DNA of 64,000 nt from Pseudoxanthomonas sp. GTDB taxonomy: Bacteria; Pseudomonadota; Gammaproteobacteria; Xanthomonadales; Xanthomonadaceae. Both the position numbers and the translations under genes were made by a program. The notes beneath the pieces were generated by a model, which saw only the letters and a list, made by a program, of their open reading frames with translations, did no database searches and had not been told where the DNA came from. Positions 26,463 to 34,797 of this stretch are shown in pieces. The stretch's first letter is position 1. Every line of letters begins with the position of its first letter. Location of the stretch: the NCBI RefSeq assembly GCF_027498035.1, contig NZ_CP114978.1:992001-1056000 (forward strand), read 5' to 3'.

Positions 26463-27308
26463 TCAACCGTTGTCCTGCAACGCAAGCTGCATGTCCAGCT
26501 TGCGGCGCTTCTCGCTGCGGTACATCAGCCACCAGCCGATGAAGGCACAGACCGACACGATCACGATCATCAGCGTCGCCAGCGCGTTGATCTTGGGGCT
26601 CAGTCCCAACCGCACCGACGAGAACACCTTCATCGGCAGCGTGGTCGAGCTGGGGCCGGAGACGAAGCTGGCGATCACCACGTCGTCCAGCGACAGGGTG
26701 AAGGCCAGCAGCCAGCCCGACACCAGCGCCGGGGTGATGATCGGCAGGGTGATCAGGAAGAACACCTTGATCCGGTTGGCGCCCAGGTCCATCGCCGCCT
26801 CTTCCAGCGACTTGTCCAGCTCGGCCATGCGCGAGGACACCACCACGGTGACGAAGGCCAGCGCGAAGGTCGTATGCGCGATCCAGATCGAGATCATGCC
26901 CTTGGGCTGGAAATGGAAGATCTCGCCCAGCGAGACGAACATCAGCAGCATCGACAGGCCGATGATCACGTCGGGCATCACCAGTGGCGCGGTGATCAGG
27001 CCACCGAACAGCGTCTTGCCCGGGAAGCGGCGCATGCGGGTCATCACCAGCGCCGCCATCGTCCCCAGCACCACCGAGGCAGTCGCCGTCCAAAACGCAA
27101 TGCGCAGGCTGACCCAGGCCGCATCCAGCATCGAATCATCGCGCAGCAGTTCGCCGTACCACTTGAACGAAAACCCCGCCCAGACCGTGGCCAGGCGCGA
27201 ACTGTTGAAGCTCCACACCATCAACAGCAGCACCGGCAGATACAGGAAGGCGAAGCCCAGGCCCAGGATGGTCCAGGTGGGCCAGCGTGCGCGGCCGACG
27301 ACGCTCAT
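26463..27308 (-). CDS. potI: Putrescine/spermidine ABC transporter permease PotI
   Basis: This 281-residue inner-membrane permease has six hydrophobic helices and the EAA loop EEAAMDLGANRIKVFFLITLP near residues 180-200. The N-terminal WTILGLGFAFLYLPVLLLM and the ISIWIAHTTFALAFV stretch match PotI/SpuH. It pairs with PotH to import polyamines bound by PotF. The ATG at 27308 overlaps the intended PotH stop as ATGA. Because of the frameshift in potH, the window reads the two genes as one 597-codon frame, but PotI clearly begins at this ATG. Confidence 0.92.
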   Translation of the reverse strand: MSVVGRARWPTWTILGLGFAFLYLPVLLLMVWSFNSSRLATVWAGFSFKWYGELLRDDSMLDAAWVSLRIAFWTATASVVLGTMAALVMTRMRRFPGKTLFGGLITAPLVMPDVIIGLSMLLMFVSLGEIFHFQPKGMISIWIAHTTFALAFVTVVVSSRMAELDKSLEEAAMDLGANRIKVFFLITLPIITPALVSGWLLAFTLSLDDVVIASFVSGPSSTTLPMKVFSSVRLGLSPKINALATLMIVIVSVCAFIGWWLMYRSEKRRKLDMQLALQDNG

Positions 27309-28256
27309 GTCAGCCTCCCTTCGATCTCTTTCTGCTGGACGCGGTTGAAGATCACGATCGGGATCATCAGCAAGAGCAACATCGCGATCGCCACCGCCGA
27401 GGCCAGCGGCCAGTCGCGGTTGGCGAAGAACTCGTTCCACAGCACCCGGCCGATCATCAGCGTGTCCGGCCCACCCAGCAACTCGGGAATCACGAACTCG
27501 CCCACCGCCGGGATCATCACCAGCATGCAGCCGGCGACGATGCCGGCTCCGCGACAACGGCAGGGTGATCTTGACGAACGCCTTCCACGGCCGCGCGCCC
27601 AGATCGTAGGCCGCTTCCAGCAGGCGCCCGTCATGCTTGACCAGGTTGGTGTAGAGCGGCAGCACCATGAACGGCAGATAGCAGTAGACGATGCCGATAT
27701 AGGTTGCCAGCGGCGTGTACAGGATCTGCCGGCCCTCGATCCAGCCCATCGACTGCAAGGCGTCGATCACGCCGATCTTCTCCAGCAGCTGCCCGACCGG
27801 CCCGCTGCTCTTGAGGATGCCGATCCATGCATACACGCGGATCAGGAACGAGGTCCACGACGGCAGCACCACCAGCATCATCGCGATATTGCGGCCGGAC
27901 GGGGGCAGCTTGGCAATGACGTAGGCCATCGGGTAGCCGACCAGCAGGGTCAGAAAGGTCGCGATGGCCGCGATCTTGAGCGAACTCCAGTACGCGGCGA
28001 TATAGCCGTTCTGCAGCGCGCCCAGCTGCAGGAAATTGGACAGGTTGAGCTTGAGCGCGACCTCGGCGTTTTCCACTTCCAGGATCGGCGTGTACGGCGG
28101 CATCGCGATGGCCAGCCGCGCGAAGGAGATCTTCAGCACGATCAGGAACGGGATGGCGAAGAACACCAGCATCCACAGGTAGGGAATGCCGATCACGCCC
28201 CAGCGCGGGCCGGGCGTGATCCTGCGCAGCAGTTCGTAGACGGTGGGCGCGCTCAT
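27305..28256 (-). pseudogene. potH: Putrescine ABC transporter permease PotH, one-base frameshift
   Basis: The first two-thirds reads as PotH (IPYLWMLVFFAIPFLIVLKI, then YTNLVKHDGRLLEAAYDLGA with the EAA loop) up to VKITLPLSR. The rest, GIVAGCMLVMIPAVGEFVIP through RVQQKEIEGRLT, lies in another frame and ends at 27305. One extra base near 27547-27550 accounts for the shift. Without it the product would be about 316 residues, the normal PotH length. Both parts match the family closely with no other damage, so an assembly error is as likely as a real lesion. The start overlaps the potG stop (ATGA). Confidence 0.88.
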
Positions 28257-29401
28257 TGGGTCAGCACCACGCCTTCGTTGTCACCCCAACAGACCCAGAC
28301 CTCGTCGCCCCAGGTCATGCCCTCGCTGGCCCAGCGCGCCTGGTTGGCGAAGTTGGCCATGATCATGAAGCCGCTGGGCAGGCGCACGTGGAACACCGAA
28401 TGACTGCCGAAATACGCGATGTCCTCGATCCGGCCGTGCGCCTTGTTGTTCGGCTGATCCGGTTCTTCCTTGCTGATCTGCACCTTCTCGGGCCGCACGC
28501 CGAAGCCGACATCCTGCCCTTCGTAGCCGGAGACGCCGTGGCCGACATAGATCGGTCGCTCCAGCGCGGGCGAACGGATGGTGACGTAGTCGGCCATGTC
28601 CTCGTCGATCTTCCCGTCGAGCATGTTCACCGAGCCGATGAACTCGGCGGCGAAGCGACTGGTGGGTGATTCGTAGATTTCATCGGGGGTGCCGACCTGG
28701 CGGATGCGGCCGGCATCCATCAGCGCGATCCGGTTGGCCATGGTCATGGCCTCTTCCTGGTCATGGGTGACCATCACGCAGGTCACCCCGGTCTTTTCGA
28801 TGATCGAGACCAGCTCCAGCTGCATCTGGGTGCGCAGCTTCTTGTCCAGCGCGCCCATCGGTTCGTCCAGCAGCAGCAGCTTCGGCCCCTTGGCCAATGA
28901 GCGCGCCAGCGCCACGCGTTGTTGCTGGCCACCGGACAGCTGGTGCGGCTTGCGCCTGGCCAGCTTGCCCAGCTGCACCAGCGCGAGCATTTCTTCCACG
29001 CGCCTGGCGATATCGGCCTTGGCCATGCCGTCCTGTTTCAGGCCGAAGGCGATGTTCTGTTCGACCGTCATGTGCGGGAACAACGCGTAGGACTGGAACA
29101 TCATGTTGATCGGCCGCTCGTACGGCGGCAGGCCTTTCAGTTCCTGGCCATCCAGGACGATGCGCCCGGTCGTCGGATGCTCGAACCCGCCCAGACAGCG
29201 CAGCAGCGTGGACTTACCACAGCCCGAGCCGCCCAGCAGCGCGAAGATCTCGCCCTTGCGGATCGACAGGTTGGTGTCGTCCACCGCCAGGAAGCCATCG
29301 AATTCCTTGCGCACGTTCTCGATGCGCAGATACCCCTCTGCACCCGGCAAGGGTGATGGCCCGTGGCCTGCAACCGCCTGCTGCTGTTCCACTGCTGCCA
29401 T
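28253..29401 (-). CDS. potG: Putrescine/spermidine ABC transporter ATP-binding protein PotG
   Basis: This 382-residue ATPase has Walker A GGSGCGKST (near residue 58), the Q-loop in FQSYALFPHMTV, the ABC signature LSGGQQQR, Walker B LLLLDEPMGALD, and the switch His in MVTHDQEEA. The C-terminal TOBE domain (about 290-375) is that of CUT/POPT importers. It energises uptake of putrescine or spermidine by PotHI. It follows potF by 140 bases containing a hairpin and overlaps potH by four bases. Confidence 0.93.
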   Translation of the reverse strand: MAAVEQQQAVAGHGPSPLPGAEGYLRIENVRKEFDGFLAVDDTNLSIRKGEIFALLGGSGCGKSTLLRCLGGFEHPTTGRIVLDGQELKGLPPYERPINMMFQSYALFPHMTVEQNIAFGLKQDGMAKADIARRVEEMLALVQLGKLARRKPHQLSGGQQQRVALARSLAKGPKLLLLDEPMGALDKKLRTQMQLELVSIIEKTGVTCVMVTHDQEEAMTMANRIALMDAGRIRQVGTPDEIYESPTSRFAAEFIGSVNMLDGKIDEDMADYVTIRSPALERPIYVGHGVSGYEGQDVGFGVRPEKVQISKEEPDQPNNKAHGRIEDIAYFGSHSVFHVRLPSGFMIMANFANQARWASEGMTWGDEVWVCWGDNEGVVLTQ

Positions 29402-29505
29402 GTCGATCCCCGTCAGTGCCTGGTGTCGCGCGGCGCGCGTGGCGCCGGCGGTGCGTGCTTGCGTTCACTGGCGCATGCGCGGACGTTGCATCCGCCGCAT
29501 GGCAA

Positions 29506-29534
29506 GCGGGGCAGGCCTTGATGGCCCGCCCCGC
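29506..29534 (-). terminator. Intercistronic hairpin between potF and potG
   Basis: On the minus strand GCGGGGCGGGCC pairs with GGCCTGCCCCGC around a short loop, starting seven bases after the in-frame stop expected for potF. No T-run follows, so it is more likely a transcript-stabilising or attenuating stem that keeps the binding-protein message more abundant than potGHI. Confidence 0.65.
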
Positions 29535-29540
29535 GGCGTC

Positions 29541-30687
29541 TTACTTCTTTATTGGTCTTCAGGTCAGTCCACAGCTTGGTGTACTGCTTGTCCACTTCCG
29601 GCGGGATGATGGCGAAGGTGAACAACTTGGCGGCCACTTCCGGCGGCGGATAGATCGTCGGGTCGCTGGTGATGTCCTTGCTCATCAGGTCCTTGGCCTT
29701 GGGAATGGCATTGGGATAGCTGATGAAGTCGGAGTTGTTGGCCATCACCTGCGGGTCCAGCAGGTAGTTGATGTAGGCGTAGGCGTTGTCGACGTTCTTG
29801 GCGTCCTTGGGGATCGACAGCATGTCGAACCACAGCGGCGCGCCTTCCTTCGGGATCGAATAGGCGATGTTGACGCCATTCTTGGCTTCGGTGGCGCGGT
29901 CGCGCGCCTGGATCACGTCACCCGACCAGCCCACCACCAGGCAGGTGTCGCCGTTGGCCATCGCGTCGATGTACGAGGACGAATGGAACTGGCCGATGGA
30001 CGAACGGATGGTCTTGAGCAGCGCAGCGGCTTTCTCGATCACCTTCGGATCGGTGCTGTTGGGATCTTCGCCCAGGTAGTTCAAGGCGATTGGCACGATC
30101 TCGCTGGGCGTATCCAGGAAGGTCACGCCGCAGTCCTTCAGCTTGGCCAGGTTTTCCGGCTTGAACACCAGGTCCCAGGTGTTGGTGATGTCGGTGCTGC
30201 CGAAGGCGGCCTTGACCTTGTCCACGTTGTAGCCGATGCCAGTGGTGCCCCACATGTACGGCACCGCGTACTGGTTGCCGGGGTCCTGCTTTTCGATCCG
30301 TGTCATCATTTCCGGATCGAGGTTGGCGATATTGGGAATCTTGCTCTTGTCCAGCGGCAGGAACACGCCCGCCTGGATCTGGCGGCCCAGGAAATTCAGC
30401 GTCGGCACGACCACGTCGTAGCCACTGGAGCCGGCCAGCAGCTTGGCTTCCAGCACTTCGTTGCTGTCGAACACGTCATAGGTGACGCTGATGCCGGTGG
30501 CCTTTTCGAAGTTGGCGTTGGTGTCCTCGGCGATGTAGTCCGACCAGTTGTAGACGTTGACCACCTTGGCACCCGTGGCCGGTGCAGCCCCCTCGCCCGC
30601 GGCAGGCGCCGCGCCTTCCTTGCCGCCACCGCCGCAAGCCGCCAGCGTGGCGCTCACCACCATCACACCCAGGATTCGCAACTTCAT
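29541..30687 (-). CDS. potF: Putrescine-binding lipoprotein PotF, one-base indel before the stop
   Basis: This protein starts at the ATG at 30687 (GGAGA six bases upstream) with a lipoprotein signal, MKLRILGVMVVSATLAAC, cysteine at residue 18. It continues as PotF/SpuD (VVNVYNWSDYIAEDTNANFE, polyamine-binding aromatic residues, YAYINYLLDPQVMA). The family end would be TKLWTDLKTNKK followed by TAA at 29543-29541, 381 residues. As sequenced, an extra A in a three-A run (minus strand, 29550-29548) shifts the frame one codon before the stop. Translation then runs on to 29413, adding an Arg/Pro/Ala-rich tail unlike any binding protein. The tail crosses a hairpin. Confidence 0.88.
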
Positions 30688-30785
30688 CGTGTCTCTCCAC
30701 TTGCGCCCCATCGGTGTGGGGCATTGGCAGGAAGTGCGTCCCGCGCTGGTTGCGGGCCGCTCGTTTGATCCCTCCCCAGGGAACG

Positions 30786-32150
30786 TCAGACTCCAATGGC
30801 CTCGGCCGTGTCCTCCAGTGCCGCCCAGGTCTTTTCGTACAACTCGTCGACCTGTTCGCGGGTGATGACCAGCGGTGGTGAGAGCAGCATCGAATCGTAG
30901 GTGGCGCGGAGGATCAACCCGTGTCGCAGCGCGTTGTCACGGCAGAGCGCCCCCACTGTACCGCGCTCTTCGAACGTTGTGCGCTGACCCTTGTGCGGGA
31001 CCAGCTCGAGCGCCCCCATCAACCCGGCGATACGCGCCTGGCCGACCAGGCGGTGCTCACCCAGTTCGGCCCAGCGCTGGGCCAGGTACGGCGCGATGTG
31101 GGTCCTGGCGGTTTCCACCACCTGTTCTTCCTGCAGGATGCGGATGTTCTCCAGCGCCACGGCCGCGCAAACCGGATGGCCGGAGTACGTGGCGCCATGG
31201 GCCAGCTCGCCGCCCTGGGTCTTGAGTACGCCGGCGACGCGGTCGTTGAACATAGCCGCGCCCAGCGGGATGTAGCCGGAGGTGATGCCCTTGGCAATCG
31301 TCATGACATCGGGCGTGAAGCCGAAATATTCCGAGCCGAACCATTCACCGGTGCGACCGAACCCGCAGATCACCTCGTCGGCCACCAGCAGTACGTCGTA
31401 CTTGCGGCAGATGCGTTCGATCTCAGGCCAATAGGTGCGCGGCGGGATGTACACGCCAATCGCTCCCATGACCGGCTCACCGATGAAGGCAGCCACGCGC
31501 TCGGGCCCGAGTTCCAGGATCCTGTCTTCCAGCCGGCGCGCAGCGACCAGGCCGTATTCGTCTTCGGACAGATCACCGCCGTCGTAGAACCAGAACGGCG
31601 GCTCGATGTGGGCGATGTCCGGGATCGGCAGGCCACCCTGCTTGTGCATGCCTTTCATGCCGCCCAGGCTGGCGCCGGCCATGGTGGTGCCGTGGTAGCC
31701 ATTGTGGCGACCGATGAAGATGTTCTTCTGCGGCTGGTCCTGCACCGCCCAGAAGTGTCGGACCAGGCGCAGGATGGTGTCGTTGGCTTCCGATCCGGAA
31801 TTGACGAAGAACGCGTGGTTCAGGTCACCCGGCGTCAGCTCGGCCAGCTTGGCCGCCAAGCGGATGGTCGGCTCGGTCGTGCACTGGAAGAAACTGTTGT
31901 AGTACGCCAGCTGCGTCATCTGCTTCGACGCGGCCTCGCCCAGTTCGCTACGCCCATAGCCGATGTTGACGCACCACAGCCCGGCGAAGGCATCGAGCAG
32001 CTTGTGGCCTTCGGCATCCCAGACGTAGCAGCCCTCGCCCCTGGTCAGGATGCGGGTGCCCTTCTGCGCCAGCGCGGCGTTGTCGTTGAACGGATGCAGG
32101 TGGTGGGCTGCATCGAGGTCCTGGAGGATGCGGGTTTGTTGGGTGTCCAT
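30786..32150 (-). CDS. spuC: Putrescine-pyruvate aminotransferase (SpuC-like)
   Basis: This 454-residue class-III PLP aminotransferase has its PLP lysine at 287 (TIAKGITSGY), Asp258 (VADEV) and the SGSEAND motif at 118-124. It matches SpuC, which transfers the amino group of putrescine, cadaverine or other polyamines to pyruvate. It lies 98 bases upstream of potF in the same direction and is separated from the glutamine-synthetase-like gene behind it by a structured repeat. Confidence 0.92.
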   Translation of the reverse strand: MDTQQTRILQDLDAAHHLHPFNDNAALAQKGTRILTRGEGCYVWDAEGHKLLDAFAGLWCVNIGYGRSELGEAASKQMTQLAYYNSFFQCTTEPTIRLAAKLAELTPGDLNHAFFVNSGSEANDTILRLVRHFWAVQDQPQKNIFIGRHNGYHGTTMAGASLGGMKGMHKQGGLPIPDIAHIEPPFWFYDGGDLSEDEYGLVAARRLEDRILELGPERVAAFIGEPVMGAIGVYIPPRTYWPEIERICRKYDVLLVADEVICGFGRTGEWFGSEYFGFTPDVMTIAKGITSGYIPLGAAMFNDRVAGVLKTQGGELAHGATYSGHPVCAAVALENIRILQEEQVVETARTHIAPYLAQRWAELGEHRLVGQARIAGLMGALELVPHKGQRTTFEERGTVGALCRDNALRHGLILRATYDSMLLSPPLVITREQVDELYEKTWAALEDTAEAIGV

Positions 32151-32215
32151 CTCGACCTCTTGGAATGTGTAGGTGTGGCTCTTGCTTTGCCGTTGCCTGT
32201 GCTTTGCAGTTGATC

Positions 32216-32420
32216 CTTGCGCCTTAAAGCAAGCCGAGCACCGCAGGTGAAGCGGGCCGAAGAGGCGCCCTTGTCTGAGCGAAGCGAGTTTGGGCGCCGT
32301 GCCCGCTTCGCCGAGGAGCGCAGGGCACCGATGCGCAGCATCGGCCTGCGTCGGCGCCTGCGGTTTTGGCTACTTTTGCCAAGACAAAAGTGGCTCGCGC
32401 CGCGAAGCGGTGCGAAAGCC
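32216..32420. repeat. Structured intergenic repeat element, copy A
   Basis: This ~205-base element fills most of the 311-base gap between spuC and the glutamine-synthetase-like gene. It has five stems: 249-257/301-309, 264-270/292-298, 328-334/338-344, 369-378/385-394 and 396-403/407-414 (add 32,000). Conserved blocks shared with copy B at 56.8 kb include CCGAGCACCGCAG, CCGAAGAGGCGC, TGTCTGAGCG, GCGCCGTGCC and TTTTGGCTACTTTTGCCAAG. The first three stems differ from copy B in sequence but keep pairing. It starts about 40 bases after the stop of the upstream minus-strand gene. A degenerate TTGC-rich hexamer stretch at about 32179-32215 precedes it. Confidence 0.85.
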
Positions 32421-32461
32421 CTGGCCTTGCACTTCCGGGAACAACGACGCGGGCGGACACC

Positions 32462-33847
32462 TCAGACATTCAACAAAAGAAACTCGCGTTCCCACGAGCT
32501 GATCACCCGGAAGAACGTCTCGTATTCCTTGCGCTTGACCGAGATGTAGGCGCGCACGAAGCGCGGACCCAGCAGGTCCTGCAGCGGCTTGCAGCCCTCC
32601 AGTTCGTCCAGCGCCTCGCCCAGCGAGCGCGGCAGCTCGAAACCCTTGTCCTGCGCGCTGGTCGCCAGCGGCTTGGTCGGGGCGAGCTTGCCCTGGATGC
32701 CCAGCAGGCCGCAGGCCAGGGTCGCGGCCATGGCCAGGTAAGGATTGGCATCGGAACCGGCGAAACGGCTTTCCACGCGCGTGTTGTCCAGCGTGTCCTT
32801 GGGTACGCGCAGGCCGCAGGTGCGGTTGTCGTAGCCCCACTGCACGTTGATCGGCGCGACCTGGCCGATCGCCAGGCGCCGGTAGGAATTCACGTTCGGC
32901 GCGAAGAACGCCATGGTCAGCGGCGCGTACTTCTGCAGGCCGCCGATGTAGTGCAGGAAGGTCTTGCTCTCCTTGCCTTCCTCCTTGCCAGCGAACACGT
33001 TCTTGCCGGTCTTGCGGTCCAGCACGCTCTGGTGGATGTGCATGGCGCTGCCAGGCTCGTTCTCCATCGGCTTGGCCAGGAACGTGGCGTAGATCCCATG
33101 GCGCAGCGCGGCCTCGCGCATGGTCCGCTTGAACAGGAACACCTGGTCGGCGCGGCTCAGCGCATCGGCATGGGTGAAGTTGACTTCCAGCTGCGCGGCA
33201 CCTGATTCGTGGATCAACGTGTCCACGTCCAGTTCCATCGCATCGCAGTAGTCGTACATCAGGTCCAGGATCGGGTCGAATTCGTTGACCGCGTCGATGG
33301 AATACGACTGGCGCGCGGTTTCCGGGCGACCCGAACGACCGGCCGGCGGCAGCAGCGGGAAATCCGGGTCGGTGTTCTTCTGCACCAGGAAGAATTCAAG
33401 CTCCGGTGCGACCACCGGCTGCAGGCCGGCGTCCTCATAGGCCTTCAGCACGCGGCGCAGCACGTTGCGCGGTGCCAGGTCATGCGGCTCACCGTCCTTG
33501 GTCCAGCAATCGTGGATCACCTGCGCGGTCGGGTCGGCGGCCCACGGCACCATGCGCACGGTCGCCGGGTCCGGCCGCAGGAACATGTCCGAATCGGATG
33601 GGCTGGTCAGCTCGTAATAATCGTCCGGATAATCGCCGGTGATGGTGGTGGCGAAGATGCCTTCGGGCAGGCGCGTGCCGTAGTCGTGGCTGAACTTGTC
33701 GGCCGGGATGATCTTGCCGCGGGCGATGCCGGTGATGTCCGGCACCAGGCATTCGACCTCGGTGATCCGGCGCTCCTTCAGCCAGCGCCGCAGGGAGTTC
33801 TCGGGCTGTTCGATCGGGGTGGATTTCTGGGTCAGGCGGCGGCTCAT
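32462..33847 (-). CDS. Gamma-glutamylpolyamine synthetase (glutamine synthetase family)
   Basis: This 461-residue GS-fold ligase belongs to the PuuA/SpuI branch. The N-terminal beta-grasp part includes VECLVPDITGIARGKIIP. The catalytic domain has PELEFFLV, the metal/ammonia-site region QLEVNFTHADALSRADQVFLFK, AKPMENEPGSAMHIHQS, and the ATP/Arg region ESRFAGSDANPYLAMAA. It would join glutamate to putrescine using ATP as the first step of the gamma-glutamylated pathway. The start ATG at 33847 overlaps the puuD stop (ATGA). A second, divergent paralog lies at 34.8 kb. Confidence 0.9.
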   Translation of the reverse strand: MSRRLTQKSTPIEQPENSLRRWLKERRITEVECLVPDITGIARGKIIPADKFSHDYGTRLPEGIFATTITGDYPDDYYELTSPSDSDMFLRPDPATVRMVPWAADPTAQVIHDCWTKDGEPHDLAPRNVLRRVLKAYEDAGLQPVVAPELEFFLVQKNTDPDFPLLPPAGRSGRPETARQSYSIDAVNEFDPILDLMYDYCDAMELDVDTLIHESGAAQLEVNFTHADALSRADQVFLFKRTMREAALRHGIYATFLAKPMENEPGSAMHIHQSVLDRKTGKNVFAGKEEGKESKTFLHYIGGLQKYAPLTMAFFAPNVNSYRRLAIGQVAPINVQWGYDNRTCGLRVPKDTLDNTRVESRFAGSDANPYLAMAATLACGLLGIQGKLAPTKPLATSAQDKGFELPRSLGEALDELEGCKPLQDLLGPRFVRAYISVKRKEYETFFRVISSWEREFLLLNV

Positions 33848-34608
33848 GCGAAGACGGATTCCTGGTGAAGGCGGGCACGGGCGCGGCAGGCATCGCCGAA
33901 CGCGCGGAAGATGCCGGCGTAGAACGCGTTCTGCGTGACCTTCCACTCGGGGTGCCACTGCACGCCCAGCAGGAAGGTGCCGCCGGCATGACGGAAGGCT
34001 TCGATCAGGCCGTCCGGCGCGGTGGCTTCAACGATGAGTTCATCGGCCAGGCGTTTGACGCCCTGCCCGTGCAATGAGTTGACCTGCTGCTGCGTGCCGC
34101 CGAACGCAGCCAGCAGGCCGCCGGGCGCCAGGGTCACAGCGTGGGCTGGACCGTATTGCACGTCCAGTGGGGCGTCCTTGTCCTCGCGGTGGTCCATCAA
34201 GCCAGGCACCTCGTGCACCTTCTGGTGCAGCGCGCCGCCCAGCGCGACGTTGACCTCCTGGAAGCCGCGGCAGATCGCCAGCACCGGCACGCCCGCCGCC
34301 AGGGCCGCGCGCACCAGCGGCAGCGTGGTGCCGTCGCGTGCGGGATCGTGCAGGTTGCCGCACCAGCTGGGTTCGTCGGAATAGTGGTGCGGTTCGATAT
34401 TGCTGACCGCGCCGGTCAGCAGCAGGCCGTCCACGGTGTCCAGCAACAATGCCGGATCCAGCGCCGGGACCAGCGTCGGCCAGAGCAGCGGCACCCCGCC
34501 GGCGCCATCGACCACCGCGCGCACGTACTTCTCGCCGACGGCCAGGAACGGGTGCAACCCGATCTGCTTGCGGTCGGTGGGAACTCCGATCAGCGGCGGC
34601 TTGGCCAT
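33844..34608 (-). CDS. puuD: Gamma-glutamyl-GABA hydrolase PuuD
   Basis: This 254-residue class-I glutamine amidotransferase-like protein has its nucleophile Cys113 in AICRGFQEVN and the His/Glu pair in GVQWHPEW. The N-terminus MAKPPLIGVPTDRKQIG is typical of PuuD. It hydrolyses gamma-glutamyl-GABA to GABA and glutamate. It is the first gene of a two-gene operon with the synthetase and is divergent from the second synthetase gene. Confidence 0.91.
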   Translation of the reverse strand: MAKPPLIGVPTDRKQIGLHPFLAVGEKYVRAVVDGAGGVPLLWPTLVPALDPALLLDTVDGLLLTGAVSNIEPHHYSDEPSWCGNLHDPARDGTTLPLVRAALAAGVPVLAICRGFQEVNVALGGALHQKVHEVPGLMDHREDKDAPLDVQYGPAHAVTLAPGGLLAAFGGTQQQVNSLHGQGVKRLADELIVEATAPDGLIEAFRHAGGTFLLGVQWHPEWKVTQNAFYAGIFRAFGDACRARARLHQESVFA

Positions 34609-34660
34609 GCGTGACTCGGCTCGCGGGGGCTTCACCGCAAAGTAGCGTGGCCGTTTTATT

Positions 34661-34669
34661 TTTACAACA
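34661..34669. promoter_or_regulatory. Shared motif in puu divergent promoter region
   Basis: TTTACAACA (TGTTGTAAA on the minus strand) lies in the AT-rich part of the 189-base region between puuD and the plus-strand synthetase. The same nonamer occurs at 55009-55017 in the other polyamine-type divergent promoter. A TTGACA hexamer at 34747-34752 could serve the plus-strand gene, but its -10 spacing is poor. Binding by the cupin regulator is inference. Confidence 0.35.
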
Positions 34670-34797
34670 CACCGGCCCGTTCCCCGACCATTTACTGGCC
34701 CGGATGGCCTTTTTTGGCCCCGGAAATTTTCGCATGTTGAGTATTCTTGACAGCACCGGGCCCTGATAAGCTGGCCCGAACCGCTGCCGAGGCCGCC

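Noticed and set aside
26463..28256. A single 597-residue PotH-PotI fusion protein
   Set aside because: The middle portion is out-of-frame translation of the PotH C-terminal third, and PotI has its own start that would overlap the true PotH stop. It is a frameshift artefact, not a designed fusion.
29413..30711. PotF as a 432-residue protein from 30711 to 29413
   Set aside because: The upstream start lacks a good ribosome site compared with 30687, and the C-terminal extension results from an extra A before the natural stop.
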